Assembly (NCBI GenBank): GCA_028768545.1
Contig: CP054838.1
Span: 2,963,001-3,027,000 of the forward strand
Length of the DNA: 64,000 nucleotides
Origin: Desulfobacter sp.
GTDB taxonomy: Bacteria > Desulfobacterota > Desulfobacteria > Desulfobacterales > Desulfobacteraceae
Direction of reading: 5' to 3'
The notes under the pieces: generated by a model
Databases searched by the model: none
Told to the model about the DNA's origin: nothing
What the model saw: the letters and a program-made list of their open reading frames with translations, nothing else
Shown: piece after piece, positions 17,342 to 26,334 of the stretch
Position numbering within the stretch: the first letter of the stretch is position 1
How the letters are laid out: each line of letters opens with the position of its first letter
Translations under genes and position numbers: made by a program

Positions 17342-18506
17342 AAAGATAAAATAATTTTGATTCTTCTTTAAAATGATGGAGTTCCTCTTGCCAGCCCGCC
17401 TCTAAATCCCTCAGACAGGCCTGGTTTGTCAGGGCCTGTCTCAACGAACAACTGCCCAGGATCAGATCCATGGGAAGTCTTTCATACTCGTATTCATAGG
17501 GGGGCGGTTTAAATTCGAATTTTTCAGGATAGGCTTTGATGATTTTCTGGACAAGGGTTAAAGAGCAGATATAGGGTTTGTATACCTCAGGCCGGGTCAC
17601 ATGGATGAAAAACCCCTGGCAGACCTGATGGGCCCATTTGCCTGATGTGGGTTCAAAACAGACCGGCCTTAAAAAAATGCCAGGAAAGGATTGTCCGATC
17701 TCTTTGAGCAGGGCAGGTGCATCCAGGTAGGGGGCGCCGAATTGTTCAAAGGGCTGGGTGGTTCCCCGGGCTTCTGAGATATTGGTCCCCTCCAAAATGA
17801 CCTGACCGGGGTAAACCATGGCTGAAAAGGGCGTGGGCAGGTTGGGGGAGGGGGCAATCCAGGGCAGGTGTGTGTCCGGCCAATACATGCGGCGCTGCCA
17901 CCCTGTCATGGGGATGATGGTCAAATCACAGCCCATGGCCTGGGTCTGGTTAAAGTAGAGTGATATCTCCCCGACGGTCATACCGTGGCGCATGGGGATG
18001 GGAAACCGTCCCACAAAAGAGGCAGAGTCTTTTTCCAGCACATTCCCTTCCACCTCAAGTCCGCCAATGGGATTTGGCCGGTCAAGGACCACCACGGATT
18101 TTTTGAGCCGGGCTGCCACCTCAAGACAATAGGAGATGGTATATATAAAGGTATAGACCCGGGTGCCCACGTCCTGGATATCAATGACAAGGGTGTCAAT
18201 GTCATCAAACATTTCAGGGCTGGGAATCCGGGTTTCGCTGTACAGACTGTAAATGGGAATGTCAAGCCCAGGATCCCGCCCATGTTTTGATTCGATCATA
18301 TTGTCTTGTTTTTCTGCAAAAAAACCATGCTGGGGGGAAAACAGCGCCTTGAGCTGGCCTGGGAAAAGCTGGTTGATACGTGTTTTGGCATGGATAAAAT
18401 GGCGGTCCAAAGAGGCGGGATTTGCCAGAAGGCCGAGCCTGCGGTTTTTCAAACACTCTGGATTTTTTTGGTTCAGGCGGTCAAGTCCTGTGCACACCCT
18501 TGGCAT
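17334..18506 (-). CDS. DUF1343 family protein, NamZ-type exo-beta-N-acetylmuramidase
   Basis: Members of DUF1343 characterised as NamZ remove MurNAc from the non-reducing end of peptidoglycan fragments. This protein shows family features including LDRPNPIGG, PMRHGMTVGE, PGQVILEGTNISEARGTT and an FEPTSGKWA segment. I chose the ATG at 18506 because AAGGAAG stands before it; the open frame extends 23 codons further without a comparable site. No obvious signal peptide is seen with this start, so the cell compartment is uncertain. It is co-directional and overlapping with rnhA, and lies 4 kb upstream of the MurU-AmgK fusion that could use its product. Confidence 0.82.
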   Translation of the reverse strand: MPRVCTGLDRLNQKNPECLKNRRLGLLANPASLDRHFIHAKTRINQLFPGQLKALFSPQHGFFAEKQDNMIESKHGRDPGLDIPIYSLYSETRIPSPEMFDDIDTLVIDIQDVGTRVYTFIYTISYCLEVAARLKKSVVVLDRPNPIGGLEVEGNVLEKDSASFVGRFPIPMRHGMTVGEISLYFNQTQAMGCDLTIIPMTGWQRRMYWPDTHLPWIAPSPNLPTPFSAMVYPGQVILEGTNISEARGTTQPFEQFGAPYLDAPALLKEIGQSFPGIFLRPVCFEPTSGKWAHQVCQGFFIHVTRPEVYKPYICSLTLVQKIIKAYPEKFEFKPPPYEYEYERLPMDLILGSCSLRQALTNQACLRDLEAGWQEELHHFKEESKLFYLYD

Positions 18507-18568
18507 AATGAACTTCCTTGTTAAGTTTCTTGTAAATTTTGGGACACCTTCCCTTCCTATCATAGGTA

Positions 18569-18597
18569 TTGACAAAAATTCAAATCCTAACTAAGTA
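18569..18597 (+). promoter_or_regulatory. Probable promoter of hisC-cmk
   Basis: TTGACA (18569-18574), a 17-base spacer, then TAAGTA (18592-18597). The predicted transcription start near 18604 supports the ATG at 18634 over the GTG at 18601. Confidence 0.55.
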
Positions 18598-18633
18598 ATA
18601 GTGTTTTATCATAACCCTAGGAGAAAGACTGCC

Positions 18634-19725
18634 ATGAAATTTGAGATCAGTGCGCCTGTAAAAACCATCAAGCCTTATGAGGCAGGAAAACCCCTTAAAG
18701 AGTTGGAGCGGGAATACGGGATCACCCATGCGGTCAAGCTTGCATCCAATGAAAATCCCTTTGGTTTTTCACCCAAGGTAACCGAGGCGGTTGGGGCACA
18801 ACTATCTGCCATGAACCGATATCCTGAACCTGTGGCCCACGGGCTTTGTCAAAAATTGGCAGACCGGTTCAAGGTTATGCCTGAGAATATCGTGCTCGGA
18901 AACGGGTCCGATGACATCATTGCCCTGCTGGCCCATGGCTTTTTAAATCCAGGGGATGAGGCCCTGATGCCGCTGCCTTCCTTTCTCATGTATGAGATCT
19001 CCGTTAAGACGGCAAAAGGGGTCCCTGTTATGGTGGATCTTGAGGATTTTACCACCAACCTTGAGGGGCTGGTGTCTGCCATTACGGATAAAACCAAAAT
19101 GGTCTTTATCACCAATCCCTTTAATCCCACAGGTGCCACCTTGACAAGAGAAGAATTTGCAGACTTTGCCGACCAGGTGCCCTCGGATGTCCTTATTGTG
19201 GTGGATGAGGCCTATATTGAGTTTGTCAGGGATCCTATGGTGTATAACTCTTTGGAAAATCCTTTGGCAGATCCGCGGATTGTGACCTTGCGAACCTTTT
19301 CCAAAGCCTATGGACTGGCAGGGTTTCGCATTGGATACGGCGTGATGGACCCCTTTGTGGCAGAAATTTTAAACCGGATCCGGCAGCCCTTTAATGTGAA
19401 TGCCATGGCACAGGTGGCTGCAGAAGCGGCCATCGATGACGATGTCTTTCTTGAAAAAAGCATACAAGGGACCCACGAAGGCATTGATTTTTTAACCCGG
19501 AATTTGGAAAAGATGGGGTTTTTCGTGCTGCCCACCCAGTCCAATTTTTTAATGGTGGATTTGAAAACCAATACCCAAGCGGTGTTTGAAAAAATGCTGG
19601 GCAAAGGAGTGATTGTCAGATCCATGGCATCCTATGGTTTTGATACCTTTCTGCGGGTAAATGCCGGAACCTTTGAAGAGAATCAAATGTTTATCAAGGC
19701 CTTAACCGAGGTGATCAAAGGATAA
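18634..19725 (+). CDS. hisC: Histidinol-phosphate aminotransferase
   Basis: PLP-dependent class I/II aminotransferase converting imidazole-acetol phosphate to histidinol phosphate, and often acting on aromatic amino acids too. The 363-residue protein shows LASNENPFG near the N-terminus, GNGSDDIIALL, the FNPTG segment, DEAYIEF and the PLP lysine in TFSKAYGLAG. The ATG at 18634 is preceded by AGGAGA. It is followed after 3 bp by cmk rather than by other his genes. In such a location the gene may serve aromatic amino acid or histidine synthesis; sequence alone does not decide. Confidence 0.9.
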   Translation: MKFEISAPVKTIKPYEAGKPLKELEREYGITHAVKLASNENPFGFSPKVTEAVGAQLSAMNRYPEPVAHGLCQKLADRFKVMPENIVLGNGSDDIIALLAHGFLNPGDEALMPLPSFLMYEISVKTAKGVPVMVDLEDFTTNLEGLVSAITDKTKMVFITNPFNPTGATLTREEFADFADQVPSDVLIVVDEAYIEFVRDPMVYNSLENPLADPRIVTLRTFSKAYGLAGFRIGYGVMDPFVAEILNRIRQPFNVNAMAQVAAEAAIDDDVFLEKSIQGTHEGIDFLTRNLEKMGFFVLPTQSNFLMVDLKTNTQAVFEKMLGKGVIVRSMASYGFDTFLRVNAGTFEENQMFIKALTEVIKG

Positions 19726-19728
19726 AAG

Positions 19729-20388
19729 ATGAATTATAGAATTGTCACCATAGACGGTCCTGCAGGGGCGGGTAAAACAACGGTCTCCAAACGGCTGGCC
19801 AAGGTATTGGGATGTGTTTATGTGGATACCGGGGCATTGTACAGAGCCGTGGCCTATGAGATTGACAGGCAAAAGATAGACTGGGAAAATCCGGCTGCCC
19901 TTGATATATTTTTAGACCGCCTGGATCTTACCCTTGCCATGGAAGATCAAGCACTTGTGCTGACCTCTTCGGGCAGAGACATTACCCCGTTTATCAGAAC
20001 ACCGAAAATTTCAATGCTGGCCTCTGCCACCTCGGCACTGCCCAAGGTCCGCAGGGCATTGCTGGGAATTCAAAAGCAGATTTCCGCCACAAGGGATGCC
20101 GTGTTTGAAGGCCGAGACATGGGAACCGCTGTTTTTCCCGAGGCCCGGTTTAAATTTTTTCTCTCTGCCGATCTTGGGGTCCGGGCCCTGCGGCGGCACG
20201 ATGAAATGGACGGACCTGAAAAAAATATGAGCCAAATCAAGTCGGACATGGCCAAACGGGATAATGATGATGCCAGCCGCAAGGCGTGCCCCCTTAAACC
20301 GGCGGCAGATGCCGTTTGTGTGGATTCCACCCACATGACCATTGATCAGGTGGTTGAAAAAATATGTTCTGTGATTGAAAAAGCTTAG
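19729..20388 (+). CDS. cmk: Cytidylate kinase
   Basis: Phosphorylates CMP and dCMP. The 219-residue protein begins with the P-loop DGPAGAGKTT, followed by YVDTGALYRA and the conserved GRDMGTAVFP and RRHDEMDG segments. Length is normal for the family. It starts 3 bp after hisC, and rpsA follows on the same strand 121 bp later, the cmk-rpsA order found in many bacteria. Confidence 0.95.
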   Translation: MNYRIVTIDGPAGAGKTTVSKRLAKVLGCVYVDTGALYRAVAYEIDRQKIDWENPAALDIFLDRLDLTLAMEDQALVLTSSGRDITPFIRTPKISMLASATSALPKVRRALLGIQKQISATRDAVFEGRDMGTAVFPEARFKFFLSADLGVRALRRHDEMDGPEKNMSQIKSDMAKRDNDDASRKACPLKPAADAVCVDSTHMTIDQVVEKICSVIEKA

Positions 20389-20509
20389 AGAATCTCATTA
20401 TCTGCTTGATTTTCCTTTACTCAATTGGTATACAGGTAAATTGTACTCATCTTTACAGTTTTTTTTGTGACAGGTGAGTAACAAAATTCGATTAGGGGGA
20501 ATAATATTA

Positions 20510-22324
20510 ATGAACGACATTGCTGAAGAAAACGAAAATCAAAACATGAATACTGAAGAATTAGAGACGCAGGACGCCGTGACCGAGCCTGAAATTGAAC
20601 TCACCGGCGAAGAAACCATGGAAGAGCTTCTGGGCATTTACGAGTCCAGCCTGAGCAAATTTGAAGAGGGACAAGTGGTCACCGGAACCGTGATTTCCGT
20701 CGGCAGGGAAATGGTCCTTGTGGATGTGGGTTACAAATCTGAAGGGCAGATCTCTATTCAGGAATTCATTGACGAAGACAGCAATGTAAATGTCAACGTC
20801 AACGACGAGTTTGAGGTAATGATTGAAGTCTGGGATGAGGAAGAGGAAACCGTTCTTCTCTCCCGGGACAAGGCCAAAAAGGTCAAGGTATGGGATGCCA
20901 TTAAGGTTGTCTATGATGATGACGGCACCATTGAAGGGGTTATTACCAGTCGGGTTAAAGGCGGTTTTTCCGTTGATATCGGACTGCAGGCCTTTCTTCC
21001 CGGTTCCCAGGCTGATTTGCGGCCCATCCGTAATATGGATGAGATGGTTAACCAGACCTATGAATTCAAGATCCTCAAGTACAACAAGAAAAGAAACAAT
21101 ATTGTCCTGTCAAGACGGGTGCTGCTTGAAGCGGAAAGAGAAACCATGCGCGCCACAACCCTGGCAGCCATTGAAAATGATAAGGTCATGGACGGTATTG
21201 TCAAGAATATCACCGAATACGGTGTATTTGTCGACCTTGGCGGTGTAGACGGTCTTCTGCATATCACCGATATTTCCTGGGGCCGGGTCAAACATCCATC
21301 AGAACTTTTTTCTGTAGGGGATAATATCACCGTAAAAATTCTTTCCTTTGACTTTGAAAAGGAAAGGGTGTCTCTGGGCATGAAACAGTTGACGCCTGAC
21401 CCCTGGACTACAGCGGTTGATAAATATCCCATCAATTCCAAGGTTGAAGGCCGTGTGGTCAGTCTGACAGATTACGGTGCCTTTATTGAACTGGAAGAGG
21501 GCGTTGAAGGCCTGATCCATGTGTCTGAAATGTCCTGGACCCGCAAGATCCGTCATCCATCCCAGATGGTTGCGGTGGGTGAGCAGGTGGAAGCTGTGGT
21601 TCTGGATCTTAAACCGGACAACAGACGGATTTCCCTGGGCATCAAACAGACCGTTGACAACCCTTGGGAAGTTATTTCCCAAAAATACCCTGTGGGCACC
21701 ATTATCGAGGGTAAAATTAAAAATATTACTGAATTTGGCCTGTTCATCGGTATTGACTATGACATTGACGGTCTGGTTCATATTTCCGATATTTCTTGGA
21801 CCAAACGGATCAAGCATCCTTCTGAAGTCTACAAGAAAAACGATACCATCCAGGCGGTTGTACTTGACATTGACAAGGGCAACGAAAGATTTTCTCTGGG
21901 TATCAAACAGACCCAGGCAGATCCCTGGGAAACCGTTGCAGAACGGTATGAAGTGGGCAAGGAAATTTCCGGTGAAATCACCAACCTTACCGACTTTGGT
22001 GTGTTCGTAGAGCTTGAAGAAGGCATTGAAGGCCTGGTTCACGTATCTGAGATCAGCAAAGAAAACATCAAGAGCCCCAAAGAACATTATCAGATTGGTG
22101 ACTCCATCACTGCAAAGGTGATGAATATCAATTCCGATGAAAGACGGATCGGGCTGTCTATCAAACGTCTTGAAGACGATGATGATGACAAGTATCTTGA
22201 AGAATTTGCCAAGAACACCAAGCCTTCGGCATCTGCATTCGGAGAGATCCTGAGAAATAATATTCAGGAAAAACTTGAGGCGGATAAGGCCCAGGAAGAA
22301 GCAGATAATACAAAAGACGAATAA
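20510..22324 (+). CDS. rpsA: 30S ribosomal protein S1
   Basis: Ribosomal S1 binds mRNA leaders on the small subunit. Six S1 (OB-fold) repeats are visible, starting near residues 40, 125, 215, 300, 385 and 475; the last four share G-F-V-(D/E)-L and HIS/HVSE(I/M)S cores. The tail is acidic. I chose the ATG at 20510, which is preceded by AGGGGGAATAATATTA, over the upstream GTG at 20474. The N-terminal leader before the first repeat is acidic and Gln/Glu-rich. A strong terminator follows at 22367. Confidence 0.95.
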   Translation: MNDIAEENENQNMNTEELETQDAVTEPEIELTGEETMEELLGIYESSLSKFEEGQVVTGTVISVGREMVLVDVGYKSEGQISIQEFIDEDSNVNVNVNDEFEVMIEVWDEEEETVLLSRDKAKKVKVWDAIKVVYDDDGTIEGVITSRVKGGFSVDIGLQAFLPGSQADLRPIRNMDEMVNQTYEFKILKYNKKRNNIVLSRRVLLEAERETMRATTLAAIENDKVMDGIVKNITEYGVFVDLGGVDGLLHITDISWGRVKHPSELFSVGDNITVKILSFDFEKERVSLGMKQLTPDPWTTAVDKYPINSKVEGRVVSLTDYGAFIELEEGVEGLIHVSEMSWTRKIRHPSQMVAVGEQVEAVVLDLKPDNRRISLGIKQTVDNPWEVISQKYPVGTIIEGKIKNITEFGLFIGIDYDIDGLVHISDISWTKRIKHPSEVYKKNDTIQAVVLDIDKGNERFSLGIKQTQADPWETVAERYEVGKEISGEITNLTDFGVFVELEEGIEGLVHVSEISKENIKSPKEHYQIGDSITAKVMNINSDERRIGLSIKRLEDDDDDKYLEEFAKNTKPSASAFGEILRNNIQEKLEADKAQEEADNTKDE

Positions 22325-22366
22325 AATGCCTTCTTGATATAGATTGCATCTTGTCAATGCTTTTGT

Positions 22367-22411
22367 AGGGCCGGATAAATCCGAATGGGTTTATCCGGCC
22401 CCTTTTTTTTT
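22367..22411 (+). terminator. Terminator after rpsA
   Basis: A 13-bp stem (AGGGCCGGATAAA with its complement) and a loop of about ten bases, followed by eight or more T. It ends the hisC-cmk-rpsA region just before sppA. Confidence 0.85.
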
Positions 22412-22443
22412 AATCATCCGTGTATATAGGAAATTTTAGCCTT

Positions 22444-23346
22444 ATGTTTTCACGACGCCATCCGTTTTTATTTTTTTTATCCATTGTGTGCGGTTGTATG
22501 ACCTTGGGTTTTTTAGGGCTGGTCTGCCTGATGATGATCGGGACCACTGTGATGAGTTCCGGTATGGGAGATCCTCTGGGAAATACCGAGGGGAATATCG
22601 GTATTGTGGAGGTTGTGGGGCCGATTATGTCATCCAAAACCATTGTTGATCAAATCAAAGCGTTTCGTGAAGATGATCAGATCAAGGCCATCATTTTAAG
22701 GATAGACAGCCCTGGCGGCGGTATCGGGCCTTCCCAGGAAATTTACAGGGAATTGATTAAAACCCGGGATCATAAAAAGGTGGTGGCCTCCATGGGGTCA
22801 GTGGCAGCTTCGGGCGGGTATTATATTGCCGCTGCCGCCCAGGGTATTGTGGCCAATCCCGGCACGATCACAGGAAGCATCGGGGTGATCATGGAATATG
22901 CCAATCTCATGGAAATTGCTAAAAAAATCGGGATCTCCCCTGTGGTGATCAAAAGCGGGGAATTCAAGGACATGGGATCCCCTCTCAGGGAACTAAAAGA
23001 GGCTGAAAAAGTATTGCTTCAACAATTGGTGGATGAACTCCATTCCCAATTTGTTTCAGATGCAGCGGTGGCCAGAAATATGAAGGCGGCTGACATGGCC
23101 AAACTGGCGGACGGACGGATTTATACGGGCCAGAAAGCCCTGACCCTGAAACTTGTGGACCGGTTGGGCAATTTGGATGATGCAGTGCAATGGGCAGGTG
23201 ACCTGGCCGGGATAGACGGAAAATTGATTCCCGTTTATCCCAAAGAGGATAAGATGACCTTTATCAGGAAGCTTGCCGAGACCTTATTCAAAGATATCAA
23301 CATTTCCGGCGCCATATCTGATAATTTCAGGTATGTCATCCACTAA
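22444..23346 (+). CDS. sppA: Signal peptide peptidase SppA, short form
   Basis: Membrane-bound serine protease of family S49 that clears signal peptides after processing. The 300-residue protein has an N-terminal transmembrane helix (about residues 8-38), the conserved RIDSPGGG region, the serine nucleophile in MGSVAASGGYY and the catalytic lysine in KSGEFKDMGSP. This is the Ser/Lys dyad pattern of the short Bacillus-type SppA. The ATG at 22444 is favoured over a GTG-like upstream start by position, but its ribosome site is weak (AGGAAATT at distance). Its last 63 bp overlap the end of the convergent YrdC-family gene. Confidence 0.9.
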   Translation: MFSRRHPFLFFLSIVCGCMTLGFLGLVCLMMIGTTVMSSGMGDPLGNTEGNIGIVEVVGPIMSSKTIVDQIKAFREDDQIKAIILRIDSPGGGIGPSQEIYRELIKTRDHKKVVASMGSVAASGGYYIAAAAQGIVANPGTITGSIGVIMEYANLMEIAKKIGISPVVIKSGEFKDMGSPLRELKEAEKVLLQQLVDELHSQFVSDAAVARNMKAADMAKLADGRIYTGQKALTLKLVDRLGNLDDAVQWAGDLAGIDGKLIPVYPKEDKMTFIRKLAETLFKDINISGAISDNFRYVIH

Positions 23347-23892
23347 AGAGACCACCGAAGAGGGGGCACCCGGCACTAAGCCCCCGTCAATAACCGCGTC
23401 CAGCCGTTTACCAAAGTAATCATGGAGCAAAGAGGGATTCTCAAACACTTTTCCATCCGGATCGGTGGCTGATGTTGAGATAATTGGGTTGCCCAGTTCC
23501 TTTGCCAGGATCAGAGCGGTTTTATTGTCCGGTACCCTGATGCCGGCTGTTCTTCTCTTGGTGAGCATGATTTTGGGCACCATTTTAGATCCGGGCAGCA
23601 CAAAGGTATAGGGCCCGGGCAGTAGCCGTTTCATGTTCCGGTAGGCCAGGTTTGAAACCTTGGCATAGGTGGAAATGTCTTTTAGATCCGGGCAGATAAA
23701 GCTGAAAGGTTTGGTCTTGTTCCGCTGTTTGATGGCATAAATTTTTTCAATGGCCTTTTTATTCATGATATCGCATCCGATACCGTAAAAGGTATCCGTG
23801 GGATAGGCAACAATCCCGCCTTTTTTCAGAATATCAACCACCCTGAGGATCTGTCTTTCCTGGGGGTTATACGGATTTACTTTTAATAGCAT
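23284..23892 (-). CDS. Sua5/YciO/YrdC family protein, probable L-threonylcarbamoyladenylate synthase
   Basis: YrdC-fold protein. Members make threonylcarbamoyl-AMP for the t6A modification of tRNA; YciO-like members have a less certain role. Recognisable are the opening LLKVNPYNPQ, typical of YciO, GGIVAYPTDTFYGIGCD, the KQRNKTKPFSF lysine segment, LLPGPYTFVLPG and a PIISTSATDPDG loop. With the ATG at 23892 the protein has 202 residues; the frame stays open 30 codons upstream. It is convergent with sppA and shares 63 bp with it. Confidence 0.85.
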   Translation of the reverse strand: MLLKVNPYNPQERQILRVVDILKKGGIVAYPTDTFYGIGCDIMNKKAIEKIYAIKQRNKTKPFSFICPDLKDISTYAKVSNLAYRNMKRLLPGPYTFVLPGSKMVPKIMLTKRRTAGIRVPDNKTALILAKELGNPIISTSATDPDGKVFENPSLLHDYFGKRLDAVIDGGLVPGAPSSVVSLVDDIPEIIRYGAGNVDIFE

Positions 23893-24183
23893 GATCTGCC
23901 CGTAGGTTAAGGTTTTAGGCGTTTTTAATTCAATATTTTGGATCACAAAATGTCCAAAGGCACAGTATAGGTAAAATTCCACCCTGTCAATACAGGGGTT
24001 TAAAGCCTCTATCTTTGTTGTATGTGCAATTAAGCTGGGAAGGGAATTAACCCTTACTTTTTAATAGACTTTTTGCCGGCAATCTTCTAAAAATTAACCA
24101 GGACTATTCATCGAATTGAATCCAATACATTGATTGTTCAATCTTATTTCAGTTTAAAGGTAGAAAAATTTTGGAGAATTGCC

Positions 24184-25123
24184 ATGGAGAAAAAAGTACT
24201 CATTCCGGTGGCTGATTGCAGAAGAACCCTGCATGCGTTAAAATACGGGGTACACGCCACTTCCTTTGTCAATAATTTATACTTTGTTCTTTTTCATGTC
24301 CAGCCCATGATTTCACTTTATTTGGAAGATGAGGCCAAAAAAGACCTGCATGTCCGGGCAAAGTTAAATAAACTCAAGGCCAAAAACAAGGCTGCGGCCC
24401 AGGCCATTCTTGAAAAATTTAAGGGGCAGATGCTTGAGCTTGGAGTTGATGAGTCAAGGATCGAGTTAAAAACCCAGGTCCGGCAACTGGGCGTGGCCCA
24501 GGATATCATCGAATTTGCCCATGAGAATCTGTTTGATGCCATTCTGATTGGGCGACGACGGATTTCAGGCATTCACAAGATCTTTGCCTCCAGCGTCTCT
24601 TCTTCTGTACTAGAGCGATCCCAGGTTTTGCCGGTGTGGATGGTTGACGGTGTTCCGTCCTCTTGTAAAATCATGGTGGCAGTGGATGGATCTGAATCTG
24701 CCTTAAGAGCCATCGACCATGTGGGGTTCATGGTTTCCAAAAACCCAGATATTGAGTTGACCCTTGTTCATATCACCAATACGGCTCAGAACTATTGTGA
24801 AATTGATTTGAATATCTCTCCTGATCCGGAGTTAGTAGAAATAAGAAATAGTGGAAAAAGGGGACAGGGCCTGTATTGATCGGTTTTACCCCCTGGCAAA
24901 AAAAAAGCTGATGAATATGGGGCTGTCAGAAGATCAGATCGGCTTTGAATCCATAAAAGGGGAGAGACGGCTGGGTAAATCCCTGGTCAACTACGCCCAA
25001 CCCCATGGATATGATACCATTGTCATTGGCCGAACCGGTATTGACCGCGCTTTTTTTATGGGATCTGTATCCAGGCAGGTGATCAACCGGTTCTCAGAAG
25101 CAGCCCTTTGGGTGGTGAATTAA
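24184..25123 (+). pseudogene. Tandem universal stress protein, frameshifted
   Basis: Two UspA domains in one gene. The first (from the ATG at 24184, with GGAGAATTGCC upstream) opens MEKKVLIPVADC and includes ILIGRRRISG. The second begins at CKIMVAVDGSES, and its latter half, with the ATP-binding-type DTIVIGRTGID and MGSVSRQVINR, lies in the next reading frame from about 24851 to 25123. The break is at AATAGTGGAAAAAGGGG near 24845-24865; one base must be skipped to rejoin the frames. Both sides read as normal Usp sequence, so the gene was intact recently, or the frameshift is a sequencing error at the homopolymer. Without correction, a 232-residue truncated protein is made. Confidence 0.8.
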
Positions 25124-25126
25124 TAA

Positions 25127-25212
25127 AAGATCAAGCCCTGGTTCGCAAGATCAAAACGGTTGGTTTGCAAGATCAAAACGGCTGGTTCATAAAATCAAAA
25201 AGATTTGGGATC
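25127..25212 (+). repeat. Imperfect 22-bp tandem repeat
   Basis: About four head-to-tail units based on AAGATCAAAACGGTTGGTTC, at 25127-25146 (20 bp, shortened), 25147-25168, 25169-25190 and a degenerate 25191-25212. They fill most of the space between the stress-protein gene and the 3' end of pfkA. Confidence 0.6.
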
Positions 25213-25242
25213 CAGACCCGTCAGAACTGACGATTTCTTGTT

Positions 25243-26334
25243 CTATTGGACGTCTCCGAAACTGATACCCAGGGCCCTGGCCGTCATGACCAATTCGCCT
25301 TCAGGGTCGACGCAGCGGATTTTATTGACCGCTTCCTTTAAAGGAACCGTCCCCATCATTCCGTTGGGCCTAAGGGAGACCATTTTTCCAAATTGGTTTT
25401 GGGTCACCATGTGAACGGCTCTGACACCAAACCGGGTGCACAATTGTCTGTCCCATTGTGTGGGGGCGCCTCCCCGCTGGAGATGGCCGAGGACCACGCA
25501 CCGGCTTTCTTTTTTTGTCAGGGTTTCTATCCGTGATGCCACGGCATGGCCGATCCCCCCAAGCCGGATCTCTCGTTCCTGACTGCCCTCGTGGGCGGCT
25601 ACACGTTTTTTTTCCAGCTTTGCCCCTTCTGCCACAATCACGATGGTGAAATGTTTGACAAGGCGTTCTCGTTCCTGGATTTTTTTTTCAATGGCCTTGA
25701 ATTCAAATTCAATTTCCGGAATGAGGATGATATCCGCCCCTCCGGCAAGGCCGGCATAGGCGGCGATCCAACCCGCATACCTGCTCATGACCTCGAGCAC
25801 CATGACCCTGTCGTGGCTCTGGGCCGTGCTGTGCAGTCTGTCCAAGGCATCAACCGCACAGGCCACGGCAGTGTCAAACCCAAAGGTCTGGGCCGTGGCA
25901 TCCAGGTCATTGTCAATGGTTTTGGGCACACCGACCACAGGAAAGCCCATGTCAAACATCTGCTGTGCCGTGCTCAGACTGCCGTCGCCGCCAATGACCA
26001 CAAGGGCACAAAGTCCTAATTTTTCAAAGTTTTTTTGGGCCTGGTTCAGAGTGGCTTGGGGCACTTTTCGCTCCTGCCCATCCCCTGCCTTGGCTGAAAA
26101 CCGTCCGGAATTGGCTGTTCCCAGGATGGTGCCCCCCCGGATCAGCAGCCCGTCCATGTCTTTAACTGTCAGGGGGTGCGCCTGGACCGGGGTGAGCAGG
26201 CCGTCAAGGCCCCCATGAATGCCGATGCTTTTATACCCGTTTAAATTTCCCGCCTTTACAATGGCCCGGATAACCGCATTAAGGCCGGGGCAATCTCCGC
26301 CGCCGGTAACAATTCCGATTTTTTTGTCTGTCAT
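25243..26334 (-). CDS. pfkA: 6-phosphofructokinase
   Basis: Phosphorylates fructose 6-phosphate. The 363-residue protein has GGGDCPGLNAVIR near the N-terminus, IGGDGSLSTA, PKTIDNDLDAT and the substrate loop MSRYAGWIA. Two positions decide the phosphoryl donor in this family: here Gly follows GGD (ATP-type), while Lys stands in PKTIDND (where classic ATP enzymes have Gly and PPi enzymes have Lys). This G/K combination is known from group III ATP enzymes of actinobacteria, so ATP is the likelier donor but not certain. It overlaps the end of the upstream glycerate kinase gene by 4 bp. Confidence 0.9.
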   Translation of the reverse strand: MTDKKIGIVTGGGDCPGLNAVIRAIVKAGNLNGYKSIGIHGGLDGLLTPVQAHPLTVKDMDGLLIRGGTILGTANSGRFSAKAGDGQERKVPQATLNQAQKNFEKLGLCALVVIGGDGSLSTAQQMFDMGFPVVGVPKTIDNDLDATAQTFGFDTAVACAVDALDRLHSTAQSHDRVMVLEVMSRYAGWIAAYAGLAGGADIILIPEIEFEFKAIEKKIQERERLVKHFTIVIVAEGAKLEKKRVAAHEGSQEREIRLGGIGHAVASRIETLTKKESRCVVLGHLQRGGAPTQWDRQLCTRFGVRAVHMVTQNQFGKMVSLRPNGMMGTVPLKEAVNKIRCVDPEGELVMTARALGISFGDVQ

